Below, in pieces: positions 17,310 through 25,053 of a stretch of 64,000 nt of DNA. A program made the position numbers and the translations under genes. A model generated the notes under the pieces. It was given only the letters and a program-made list of their open reading frames with translations. It had not been told where the DNA came from and did no database searches. The DNA lies in the NCBI GenBank assembly GCA_021827995.1, contig JAKATK010000001.1:124001-188000 (forward strand), read 5' to 3'. The stretch comes from Microcaldota archaeon (GTDB lineage Archaea > Micrarchaeota > Micrarchaeia > Micrarchaeales > Micrarchaeaceae). Within the stretch, counting starts at the first letter, position 1, and each line of letters starts with the position of its first letter.

Positions 17310-18230
17310 ATGACAGTAATAGCGCTGATTGGATACAGGGATGGCGTGCTTCTTGTGGCCGACAGCAGGGAGACGCACAGCATTCTGGGCATCGTCGACA
17401 CTGGCTACACCCACACGCAGAAGCTGACCAAGCTAACCGATGACATTATAACCGCGGAGGCCGGCGGCGACATCCTTATCAGCCGGGTCAAGTACGCGCT
17501 CAAGTCAGAAACAGCCGGCATAGCGCGCAACGGGCTAACGGACACGATGGCCAACAAGCTCACTGACGCGATAAAGAAGGAGATCGGTTACGATGACGAG
17601 GCCATGCCGATAATGATAAGGTCTATGGGCGGCGCGATACTGCTCGGCATGGTAAAGCTCAGGAACGGCACGGTGCAACCGTTCAGGATAGAGGTGATGC
17701 CCAGCACAGGCATAACCGTCAAGAAGCTGGACAGTGACGCATGCTCTTCTGCCGGCGTGATAGGCACAGATGAGGAGTTCGCGCATCTGATGAAGGTCTA
17801 CAGTTACAATCCGGCCACTGCCTCAGAGCTAGACGCCGAGGCTCTCGGCTACAAGCTCATAAAGCGGATGGAGAAGACGAAGGAGATGGGCGTTAACGTC
17901 GGCGACCCTGTGGAATTCTGTGCCGTGCGCCACGATGGCAGCATGAGGGCGTTCATGGTTGATACGAAGGACGCCTTCAAGAAGGACGCATCAGGTAAGG
18001 ACGACTGGGGGAACAAGGACGAGATGGCCAAGCTGAAGCTGGCTGTAGACCAGGAGCGCGAGAGGGAGATAAAGGCCGCTGCGGCAGAGCATAACCGCGT
18101 AGTGGATAGGTTGCTCGAGTTCCTGAGGCTGAAGCCCACCGGTGAGAAGAGCGGCAAGGGAACCGGGGAGAAGGAGCAGCGCGGTGGCGAAGGCGCGGAG
18201 AACAGGCGCCATAGTACCGAGGAGGAGTGA
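17310..18230 (+). CDS. Proteasome-beta-like N-terminal-nucleophile hydrolase, paralogue 1
   Basis: A 306-residue protein with a proteasome-fold start: MTVIALIGYRDGVLLVADSR. If the initiator Met is removed, Thr1 becomes the N-terminal nucleophile, and Asp17 and Thr21 fall exactly where proteasome beta subunits have them; Lys37 (QKLTKL) is near the expected Lys33 with a small loop insertion. AEAGGD resembles the Gly47 loop, and GTDEEF and a GVNVGDPVEFCAVRHDG stretch match the later strands. Unlike 20S beta it has no propeptide, as in HslV and Anbu. The last 70 residues are a charged helix and Lys/Gly/Glu tail. It forms an operon with the next gene. Protease activity is inferred, not shown. Confidence 0.75.
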   Translation: MTVIALIGYRDGVLLVADSRETHSILGIVDTGYTHTQKLTKLTDDIITAEAGGDILISRVKYALKSETAGIARNGLTDTMANKLTDAIKKEIGYDDEAMPIMIRSMGGAILLGMVKLRNGTVQPFRIEVMPSTGITVKKLDSDACSSAGVIGTDEEFAHLMKVYSYNPATASELDAEALGYKLIKRMEKTKEMGVNVGDPVEFCAVRHDGSMRAFMVDTKDAFKKDASGKDDWGNKDEMAKLKLAVDQEREREIKAAAAEHNRVVDRLLEFLRLKPTGEKSGKGTGEKEQRGGEGAENRRHSTEEE

Positions 18231-18233
18231 CCG

Positions 18234-18686
18234 ATGCCTGATTCGGCCAACATATTCTTCGGGGACCCATCGATGGGCCTGAGCGACAAGGCCTTCCACC
18301 TTGAGGGATATGCAGGACCAGAGTCCGCGATACGGTTGCTCAGGGAGTACGCAGAGGAGACGCACAGCTTCCGTGAGTTCATAGGCGCCCTATTCATGGT
18401 GTCTGGCGGCGACGACCCGGGCCTATACCTGGACAGGGTCGAGTCCGCCAAGCACGACTACATCGTGGACTACGACCAGAACCTGATAAGGATAGTATTA
18501 TACAGGGTGGCTTCGCCGGCGAAGGTCGAGGAGCTTGTCAGGAGCAGCACTGATCTGTATGGCAGGCTGGGCGAGGTGCTGTACGACAAGGGCGCCAGGG
18601 TGGTGATGCTCGTCGTCCAGTTGCTGCCTGGCAAGGGGCCGCTGCGCCCTGCTGGCACAGCACCAGCAGGTGGCAGGCAAGTGTAA
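18234..18686 (+). CDS. Uncharacterised partner of proteasome-like protein
   Basis: A 150-residue protein, three bases downstream of the proteasome-like gene. I do not recognise a family. It is acidic in the first 100 residues (DDPGLYLDRVESAKHDYIVD), has a predicted strand-helix-strand stretch (NLIRIVLYRVASPAKVEELV, then ARVVMLVVQLLPG) and ends in a Pro/Gly/Ala tail. No signal peptide or membrane helix is evident. Operon placement makes it a candidate substrate, adaptor or regulator of the hydrolase. Confidence 0.65.
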   Translation: MPDSANIFFGDPSMGLSDKAFHLEGYAGPESAIRLLREYAEETHSFREFIGALFMVSGGDDPGLYLDRVESAKHDYIVDYDQNLIRIVLYRVASPAKVEELVRSSTDLYGRLGEVLYDKGARVVMLVVQLLPGKGPLRPAGTAPAGGRQV

Positions 18687-18731
18687 TGAGCGCACGGCAC
18701 GCGCCCGCTGGGCGCGCTGATAAAGTTAAGC

Positions 18732-18761
18732 AAAAAAAGTGGCACGCCTTTGGCATGCCAC
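18732..18761 (-). terminator. Hairpin and T-tract terminator of the small acidic gene
   Basis: Read on the minus strand: GTGGCATGCC, loop AAA, GGCGTGCCAC, then seven T. The stem has nine pairs and one mismatch. It lies about 50 bases after the stop of the 24-codon frame at 18811-18885. Confidence 0.65.
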
Positions 18762-18810
18762 GTTCATATAACACCTTAGAGGACCGACAGTCAGTGGGTC
18801 AGGAGACCTC

Positions 18811-18885
18811 CTATTCCTCCTCTTCTTCCTCTTCCTCCTTCTCTGACGACTCCTCCTTTATCTCTTCCTTTTTCAGTTTAGCCAT
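18811..18885 (-). CDS. 24-residue highly acidic peptide
   Basis: A very short frame: MAKLKKEEIKEESSEK followed by eight Glu and a stop. Support comes from a full set of signals: TATA box GGCTTAAATA (minus strand, 18921-18930), a GGTGA ribosome site four bases ahead of the ATG, and a terminator hairpin at 18732-18761. The unit is about 170 bases long. No homologue is recognised; a role as an electrostatic or chaperone-like tail peptide, or as a structural part of a small RNA, are both possible. An overlapping plus-strand Ser-rich frame is a shadow. Confidence 0.55.
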   Translation of the reverse strand: MAKLKKEEIKEESSEKEEEEEEEE

Positions 18886-18920
18886 GTTCTCACCCAGTGT
18901 GCTGTTGTGAGCCCAGAGCC

Positions 18921-18930
18921 TATTTAAGCC
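18921..18930 (-). promoter_or_regulatory. TATA box of the small acidic gene
   Basis: GGCTTAAATA on the minus strand, about 36 bases upstream of the ATG ending at 18885. Confidence 0.55.
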
Positions 18931-19000
18931 TTGTCTGCAGTCGGCCCTCATGCACGGTCGCGCAATTACCGTAGCAAGATAAGGGACGGAGCACCTTATC

Positions 19001-22000
19001 TCACGGCACGGAACCTTGCGGTATGGTTGTTGTCGGTATGACGTGCGGGCGCACGGTCACGTTGAGCGGTATGGCGCTGTTCGCGGCGTTAGAGCTCACG
19101 GCGCGGCCCGGCCATGGCGGGTCCCCCTTCGCGCCCGGCATGACACCGTTCGGCGGGTAGGCGCGCGTCCTGACCCACTGGTACGTCACCGAATACGGGA
19201 TCGTGTCGTTGGCGGTGTTGAAGACCAGGTCTATGTACGAGTTTGCATTGGCTAGCGAGGAGTCTGACGAGGAGAGCGTCTGGCCGTAGTTGACGTAGGC
19301 CCTCTCGTTGCCCGTGCCAGGCCATGCGAGTGACATTATGCCTGTGGTCACGTATGGCGTGCTGCCCACGAGCAGGGTGCCCACGCCCCCGCCGTTCTGT
19401 ATCAGGGTTATCTGCGACTCGAACGGGCTGGTAAGCATCTCGCCCTGGCCGCCGAAGTAGTACGCGTTGGTGTAGCCCTCGACGGCCGGCTTGCCCGTTA
19501 TCGGCGCCGATGCATCGTATGCGATGTTCCAGCCGACGGCGTCGCTGCCGGACGACGGCGCGTAGGTCTTCGTAATCAGAGTTTCCAGGACAGAGGGCGC
19601 GTACGTAGATTTGGTGTAGAAGTGCATCGCGCTCGCGCAGCCGTTGGCGCCGCTCTCGGCCGACTCAGTGAGGCTGTCGTTTACGGTGAGCGAGCCGCTG
19701 CCAATTGGGCAGACGTACTGGCTGTTGTTTATCGCGCCGACGATTGGCTTGTTCCACCTGGTATGATTGAACGAGGTGCCCGCGAAGTTGTCGTAGAAGT
19801 TGAAGACGCTGGCGCCATCGTCGTACTCGCCGTAAGTGGGGCTGAGCTGCGGGGCCTCGCCGGTCGTCTGGCTGTTGAGCAGGTCAGTGCCCATTGGGGC
19901 GAAGGCTATCTGTATCTTCATGCTGGAGTTGGCCTTTATGCCTGGCCCGAGCCTGAGCCAGTACACAGTGTCGGTCGACTTGTTCATCGGCCTCGAATTG
20001 GCGCTCTCAAGCCATGACGGTATCACGGTGCCGTTGAGGTACAGGAACTCCACGTTGTCCAGGTTGCCGTCCTCGTACGCGGAGAAGTTGTCGGAGTGCA
20101 CGTCGAGCTTCTGCTGGAACGGCGCAGGCGTGGCGACCGACTGGCCGTTGGTTATCGTTATGTTGGCAGTCTTGGGCGGCGGTTTGACAGTAATCGTGAT
20201 GTTCGCGCTACGCACCGAGTAGTTCACTGGGTAGGTGCCGTTATCCGTCACGCCGACCCAGTACTTGGTGGTCGTGTTCGGGTACTCGGTGATCTGGCTC
20301 GCCGTCTTGTTGTTGAGCGTGACGAAGTTTACGCCGTTGCAGGCAGGCGGGTTGCATGACGCCCATGTGTATGTGAAGTTGTTGGCGCCGCTGCCGCCCG
20401 ATGCGTTGGCGAAGAGCTTCACGCCCTGGCCGTCCACTATGGTGTAGCTGCTGGCGTAGGGCAACACGGACAGCGGCGGGAAGAGCTGCACTATTGCCGT
20501 TGTCGAGTTCACTATGTCCTTCGGGTTGTTGGAGTCGGTGACCTGCAGCTCGAACTGGTACTCGCCCTGCCCGATTCCCTTGCCATGCCCTGTCGGGAAC
20601 GTGGCGTTCGGCGACTGCGCGTGGCCGCTGGTTGTACCATTGCCGAGCAGCGCATCGGCTTCCGCAGCGGTGAAACTCGTATTGCCGGGCGCCTCGGCGT
20701 ACCACTGATAGGTTAGCGGTAGCATGCCGCCGTAAATCGCGCTGCGTATCGTGGCGTTCTGGTCTTTATCGACGGCCTGCTTTACCGGTAATACTACCAC
20801 AAAGGGTTGGGCGCGTATCACTGCAAAATTAGAGCCGCTGGTAGAAAGTGACGCCGGATAAGCTACGGTCGTTGATTTTGTATTAGGGTTCAAGTATATT
20901 GTGGCATTGTAATAGTGGAAACCACTTATTGATTTGTAGGAACCATTGGCCATTGCGTAGCTATTTGAAAAATTGGCCGTTCCGAAATACGTCATCGGGC
21001 AGCACGCATATTTGGGGTTTTCATCTATCCAATCTGCCGTTAACATGGATGAGTTATAACGAACAATGTGCGTAAACGGTGCGTCATGCTCAGACGCATT
21101 CAAATCTTCTATTGTTATGTTCCAAGTTTGAAACAAGGTAACATTGGCGTTTGAGGTACAGTTAGCGATGCAGCGAATTTCCGCATGCATCAAATCTCCG
21201 GGTTGCACAGTAAAATTCGCTATGACAGCTGCGTTGCCGTATATCTTTTGAGGCAGTAATTCCCACCAAGCATAGTAGGGCTGGCCTGCAGTGGCGTTTT
21301 GGGATGCGGTGCCGGTCTGTATTAGCGACTTATCAATAAAATTAGAAAATGTATAATTTCCCGTGCCGCCTATGCCAACCCACTGACCGGAATAGGTGTT
21401 GGTACCGCTCGGTGACCTAGCTGTCTGAACAATCCAAGAACCATTAACCTGCGTTACGACTTGCTTGGGCGTGGAATTATTGTATGTAATAACGTAGCCG
21501 GACCATAGAGGGTTACTTATTTCACCGGCGTAGATTAGTTGGGTATTGGACGGTATGAGATGTTCTTTGCGCAGCACACTGGCCGGTATCACTTCTGCTC
21601 CGGATAGTAGACCATAAATCGTACCATTGCATGCATTAGGATTATAACTATACAATTTTGAAACGTTTATACTGTTACTTAGGTTATACGCCGCTATATA
21701 ACCCATACTTGCAGACCATTTAAGCGCATTTAATGCGCAGCAATCTATTCCTACACTTGCGTTTGATGCTATATCATTTGATACGCTGTCTATCAGAGAC
21801 TCTATACTCGATTTGGATTGTACTCCTACAAGGTAACACGACTCGTAGCCAGTAGAGTTTTGGCTTATGTTTTGGTTTATAGTTGTCGTATCGGTGCTCG
21901 TTGTCTGCTTTGTGATTGGACTTGGATGAGCAGGGCCGGCCAGGCCCCATATAATCGAAACCAGAGCTACCGCTGCCACTGCAAGTACGATGACCAACAT

Positions 22001-22033
22001 GGCCGATTGGTTTTTCACTATACTGCCTAGCAC
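19001..22033 (-). CDS. Large membrane-anchored surface protein with G1-peptidase-like domain
   Basis: 1010 residues, with an N-terminal membrane anchor at about 11-32. Residues about 165-345 resemble glutamic (G1, eqolisin) peptidases: GSWIVQTA, QWVGIGG, SLIQTG with Gln239 at the catalytic Gln site, YYAWWELLP, QPGD and TADWIDENP. The catalytic Glu of fungal enzymes is replaced by Asp334. The middle (about 405-630) is Ig-like, with PPLSVLP and TVKPPP spacers. The C-terminal 350 residues are a DUF2341/lectin-like module (GEAPQLSPTYGEYDDGA, FYDNF, TYQWVRTRAYPPNGVMP) also present in the protein at 33.1-35 kb. Many NxS/T sites suggest glycosylation. It is third of three surface genes in a row. Confidence 0.75.
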   Translation of the reverse strand: MLGSIVKNQSAMLVIVLAVAAVALVSIIWGLAGPAHPSPITKQTTSTDTTTINQNISQNSTGYESCYLVGVQSKSSIESLIDSVSNDIASNASVGIDCCALNALKWSASMGYIAAYNLSNSINVSKLYSYNPNACNGTIYGLLSGAEVIPASVLRKEHLIPSNTQLIYAGEISNPLWSGYVITYNNSTPKQVVTQVNGSWIVQTARSPSGTNTYSGQWVGIGGTGNYTFSNFIDKSLIQTGTASQNATAGQPYYAWWELLPQKIYGNAAVIANFTVQPGDLMHAEIRCIANCTSNANVTLFQTWNITIEDLNASEHDAPFTHIVRYNSSMLTADWIDENPKYACCPMTYFGTANFSNSYAMANGSYKSISGFHYYNATIYLNPNTKSTTVAYPASLSTSGSNFAVIRAQPFVVVLPVKQAVDKDQNATIRSAIYGGMLPLTYQWYAEAPGNTSFTAAEADALLGNGTTSGHAQSPNATFPTGHGKGIGQGEYQFELQVTDSNNPKDIVNSTTAIVQLFPPLSVLPYASSYTIVDGQGVKLFANASGGSGANNFTYTWASCNPPACNGVNFVTLNNKTASQITEYPNTTTKYWVGVTDNGTYPVNYSVRSANITITVKPPPKTANITITNGQSVATPAPFQQKLDVHSDNFSAYEDGNLDNVEFLYLNGTVIPSWLESANSRPMNKSTDTVYWLRLGPGIKANSSMKIQIAFAPMGTDLLNSQTTGEAPQLSPTYGEYDDGASVFNFYDNFAGTSFNHTRWNKPIVGAINNSQYVCPIGSGSLTVNDSLTESAESGANGCASAMHFYTKSTYAPSVLETLITKTYAPSSGSDAVGWNIAYDASAPITGKPAVEGYTNAYYFGGQGEMLTSPFESQITLIQNGGGVGTLLVGSTPYVTTGIMSLAWPGTGNERAYVNYGQTLSSSDSSLANANSYIDLVFNTANDTIPYSVTYQWVRTRAYPPNGVMPGAKGDPPWPGRAVSSNAANSAIPLNVTVRPHVIPTTTIPQGSVP

Positions 22034-22082
22034 TTATTGCTTTTACCCTACTGTTGACCTGTACGTACATCGCAGCGAACGC

Positions 22083-22640
22083 CTAAATACGCTGCGGGGG
22101 GCTCGCCGATTGTGACTGTCTTTCGTCTATCCAATCCACAGAATTTTGTTCGATTGAATTGGTATATGTTTTATTGGTTGTTATGCCTTGCCCGTTTGGG
22201 ACATCTATTGCTTTTGCACCAGATTTTACGTCTGTTATCGTCATGTTCCACTTAGTCTCGTTTGTACTAGGATTAAAACTTTGCATTTTTATGCTGGCGC
22301 AAATCTCATCCCCAGAACTTACAGTAAAAAGCCCCTGTGGTCCGTTGGGGAGTTTTTCGTACCATGCCGGGTTAGAAGACACAAAATAGTCGGAATCGGT
22401 ACCTATTTGTATCAATTCAGGACTGGAGAGTTGCCATCCGCCAATACCTATCCATTGAGAAGATTTCCTAGGTTGTGGGCTACTCAAAGCAGTTTGAACG
22501 TACCAGCAACCAGATACTGCGGTTAAGTAGCCCAGATGCGTTGCTGTATACCCTGCCCAGTTCGGAGAGTGCGTACCGAAAGAAATAACCGGGTCTGTTA
22601 AAAGGCCGAGCAGCAATAAGATAATTATTGTTTTTAGCAT
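22083..22640 (-). CDS. Secreted G1-peptidase-like protein, short
   Basis: A 185-residue protein with a signal peptide (about 20 residues, KTIIILLLLGLLTDPVIS). It follows the G1 pattern: NWAGYTAT, SQWIGIGG, ELIQIG (Gln78), PAWYEKLP, SSGDEI and SVDWIDER, with Asp169 where eqolisins have the catalytic Glu. The family normally continues about 50 residues after this point, but here the chain stops after a Ser/Gln-rich tail, so it may be truncated. It lies 49 bases ahead of the large related protein and 32 bases after another surface gene, likely one operon. Confidence 0.7.
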   Translation of the reverse strand: MLKTIIILLLLGLLTDPVISFGTHSPNWAGYTATHLGYLTAVSGCWYVQTALSSPQPRKSSQWIGIGGWQLSSPELIQIGTDSDYFVSSNPAWYEKLPNGPQGLFTVSSGDEICASIKMQSFNPSTNETKWNMTITDVKSGAKAIDVPNGQGITTNKTYTNSIEQNSVDWIDERQSQSASPPQRI

Positions 22641-22672
22641 TCAATAAAGCCTCGTTGGAAATGCGTTGCTTT

Positions 22673-23692
22673 TCAACCTGCAACGATGGTTGGAGCCTTT
22701 CCCGAATACGGTGCAGATCCTACAGTCAGGTAAGCAAATGGCCCGCCTATGCAGTATTCGCCACTCATGATAGTTTGCAGCAGATACGTGCCCGGCGTAG
22801 CATTTACTGCAGTAGATATGGTCACATTTACTATGGTAAAATTGCTTAATGACAGGACTTCATGCCCCGGTTGGAATGTTATGTTAATCCCAGTATGGGA
22901 ATAGTTTGTATAGCTTGCCCTTATCGAGTGAGGCGCAGATTCAGGCGTACGATGGCAAAATGTTCCGTTGAAAGAACAGCCGTCATATGACATAATAGTT
23001 GTTTTGCCTACGGGGAGTATAGAGAGAATATTGAAGTTAGATACATTTTTAGTAAACGCTATTTTAGTGCCATTTGGAAATGTAAGCATCGATCCATTAG
23101 CGATAAAAATAGTGCCATTTTGGCTGGGGGCGAGTCCATTGAAAACAACTGTACTGTTTTGATATTTCTTTACAATAATAATTGTACCGTTCATGAGCTG
23201 AGCAAATGTACTGTTTTGATATTTCACAACTGTACCGTTTTGATATTTTGTTATAGACATATACAATGGCCTTATAGTCTGATTGACTGTCTCATAAGAA
23301 GTGTGTGACAGCAACATGCCGTTTGTTACGTTTGCAACAGTTGTAATGTTTGACCTTGCACCTTCAATGGTGCCACTTACCACGGTCCGGTTTACTATGT
23401 ACCTTATAGTACCGGTATGCCAGGGCGCTATGACGAAATCTACAAAATCCTTTGACAAATTATATACGCTTAAATTCGAGGAACCATAAAATCTCGGAGT
23501 TGTGAGTGCCATCGGACCAATTTGTGGACAAGACACGCTAGTTAAATTTGCAGGTACGATCTCCTGCGCCTGGCCACCCCGCGCCAACTGCGGGCTACCT
23601 TGTCCAAACAATGTGTAAGATACTATAATCACTGCCGCAACCGCTACCGCTATCGCAACGGCTGCATACAGGTAAGCCCTCTTCTTCATCAT
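22673..23692 (-). CDS. Membrane-anchored Asn/Thr-rich surface protein, unknown
   Basis: 339 residues with an N-terminal membrane anchor (about residues 6-28, AAVAIAVAVAAVIIVSYTLF). The rest is rich in NxS/T sequons. Between about residues 150 and 200 a short unit of the type KYQNGTVV/KYQNSTVV recurs three or four times, visible in the DNA as repeated CAAAACGGTACAGT-like runs. No catalytic family is recognised. A TATA-like CGTTTTTATGGG (minus strand, 23716-23728) precedes it, making it the first gene of the surface-protein run to 19001. Confidence 0.65.
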   Translation of the reverse strand: MMKKRAYLYAAVAIAVAVAAVIIVSYTLFGQGSPQLARGGQAQEIVPANLTSVSCPQIGPMALTTPRFYGSSNLSVYNLSKDFVDFVIAPWHTGTIRYIVNRTVVSGTIEGARSNITTVANVTNGMLLSHTSYETVNQTIRPLYMSITKYQNGTVVKYQNSTFAQLMNGTIIIVKKYQNSTVVFNGLAPSQNGTIFIANGSMLTFPNGTKIAFTKNVSNFNILSILPVGKTTIMSYDGCSFNGTFCHRTPESAPHSIRASYTNYSHTGINITFQPGHEVLSLSNFTIVNVTISTAVNATPGTYLLQTIMSGEYCIGGPFAYLTVGSAPYSGKAPTIVAG

Positions 23693-23859
23693 ACCGCTTC
23701 CACTTCACTGCGAACCCATAAAAACGTTGCGGCGGGGGCGTGTAGTCCGGTAAATGGCGACACTAGCTGCTACAACAAATAGTATACTCCAACCAGATAT
23801 TTAGTGCCTGCACCGCGCTGCATGGTGCAGCCGTTACCATCGGAGAATGCGCCCACGTG

Positions 23860-24483
23860 CTAGCCTAGGTGCGCGTAATCATTGAGCGCCATTAGCCTCC
23901 AGGAGCCGTCGCCCCTGCGTTCCAGCTCTGTTATGCCAGTGTTATCCAGGTGTATGAATTCTGCGAGCCGATGGAACCTGTCTACGCTGAAGTCCCTGTC
24001 GAAAAGGAGCAGGTAGATCAGCATCGTGATGACATGGCCGTGAGTCACCACAACGAGCGCGGAAGCATCCTTCGATTCTAGGTAGCTGACGAACTTACGT
24101 ACCCTCCTCTCGAAGTCGTACGGGTTCTCGCCGTCAGAATAGCGCCAGTGCGGATCCCCGTAGTGCTGCCTCATGCGCTCGGATATGCGCGACGATAGCG
24201 CGCTGTCTATGCTGTGTCCCTCGATCACCGTGGGCCTCTTTATCTCGTTTAGCAGCTTAGTGCTCACGGTCCTCACGCCCGTAGCCTTTGATATTATTCT
24301 CGCAGTCTGGATGGCCCTGGTGTACCTGCTCGAGATTATCATGTCTGCATTTATGGCTGTAAGCCTGGACGCGACCGCATTCGCCTGGGCCACGCCCCTA
24401 TCGGACAACGCTGAACTGTATGTCTGGTGTATGCGCCTTGCATTGTGCTCAGTCTCACCGTGTCTGACAACATAGACCTTCAT
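23860..24483 (-). CDS. Histidine phosphatase family protein
   Basis: 207 residues of the phosphoglycerate-mutase-like histidine phosphatase superfamily. The phospho-accepting RHGETEHN motif is at residues 8-15 and the second catalytic His is in VVVTHGHVITM. Members include cofactor-dependent phosphoglycerate mutases and broad phosphatases such as CobC; the sequence does not tell which. A TATA-like TGTTAAAAAC (minus, 24520-24532) lies upstream. It stands alone between surface-protein genes and kdp. Confidence 0.85.
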   Translation of the reverse strand: MKVYVVRHGETEHNARRIHQTYSSALSDRGVAQANAVASRLTAINADMIISSRYTRAIQTARIISKATGVRTVSTKLLNEIKRPTVIEGHSIDSALSSRISERMRQHYGDPHWRYSDGENPYDFERRVRKFVSYLESKDASALVVVTHGHVITMLIYLLLFDRDFSVDRFHRLAEFIHLDNTGITELERRGDGSWRLMALNDYAHLG

Positions 24484-24591
24484 GGCGACCGCCGACGCGC
24501 TTACGCTATTTCGCTGTGCATGTTTTTAACATTGGTGGGCGCTCCGCGCGTGCGTCGTTAGGCCCATCATTGCCGCGCCAACCTATGCGGC

Positions 24592-25044
24592 TCAGCCAGA
24601 TGCATACCTGCCGTAGACCATCGGGTAGCGCCTTATGAGGTACATATTTATGCTTACGACGTTCACGTAGCTAGTGCCGAACAAGAACTCCGTTCTTGAC
24701 GTGGCGTTGTCGACTATGCCATAGAGCAGCGACCGCGATAGCCCAGACGCGTTGCTTATCCTGGGTATCTGCGAGTATGCGTCCGCCAGCGTTATCGTCG
24801 GGTCTATGCCTGACGCCGAGTAGTTGCTAGGGTTCGGATGGAAGAACACGGCCTCGGAGAAATTCTGGGCGACAAGGTAAGAGCCCACGACTGCATTGCC
24901 TGACGTGACCAGCGATCCGCTCGCTTGGAAAGGGAATGCTACGCCTGCTACAAGGGTCACGAAAAGCGGGTAGGCCAGGCCGCAAACGAGTAGCGCGATG
25001 AGCGCCATGGCCAGCGGCTTACCAACGATATCCGAGAGCGTCAC
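24592..25044 (-). CDS. kdpC: KdpC, potassium-importing ATPase subunit C
   Basis: 150 residues with one N-terminal membrane helix (about 10-34) and a soluble part with the family's GSYLVAQNF, FHPNPSNYSASGIDPTITLADA and RISNASGLS elements. It is shorter than the usual 180 to 195 residues. KdpC stabilises the KdpFABC complex. It is last in kdpABC, nine bases after kdpB. No KdpF or KdpDE sensor genes are seen nearby. Confidence 0.88.
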   Translation of the reverse strand: MTLSDIVGKPLAMALIALLVCGLAYPLFVTLVAGVAFPFQASGSLVTSGNAVVGSYLVAQNFSEAVFFHPNPSNYSASGIDPTITLADAYSQIPRISNASGLSRSLLYGIVDNATSRTEFLFGTSYVNVVSINMYLIRRYPMVYGRYASG

Positions 25045-25053
25045 GCGATAACC

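Noticed and set aside
18686-18910. Plus-strand Ser-rich 74-residue frame
   Set aside because: It is the complement of the poly-Glu frame and its terminator; no promoter on this strand.
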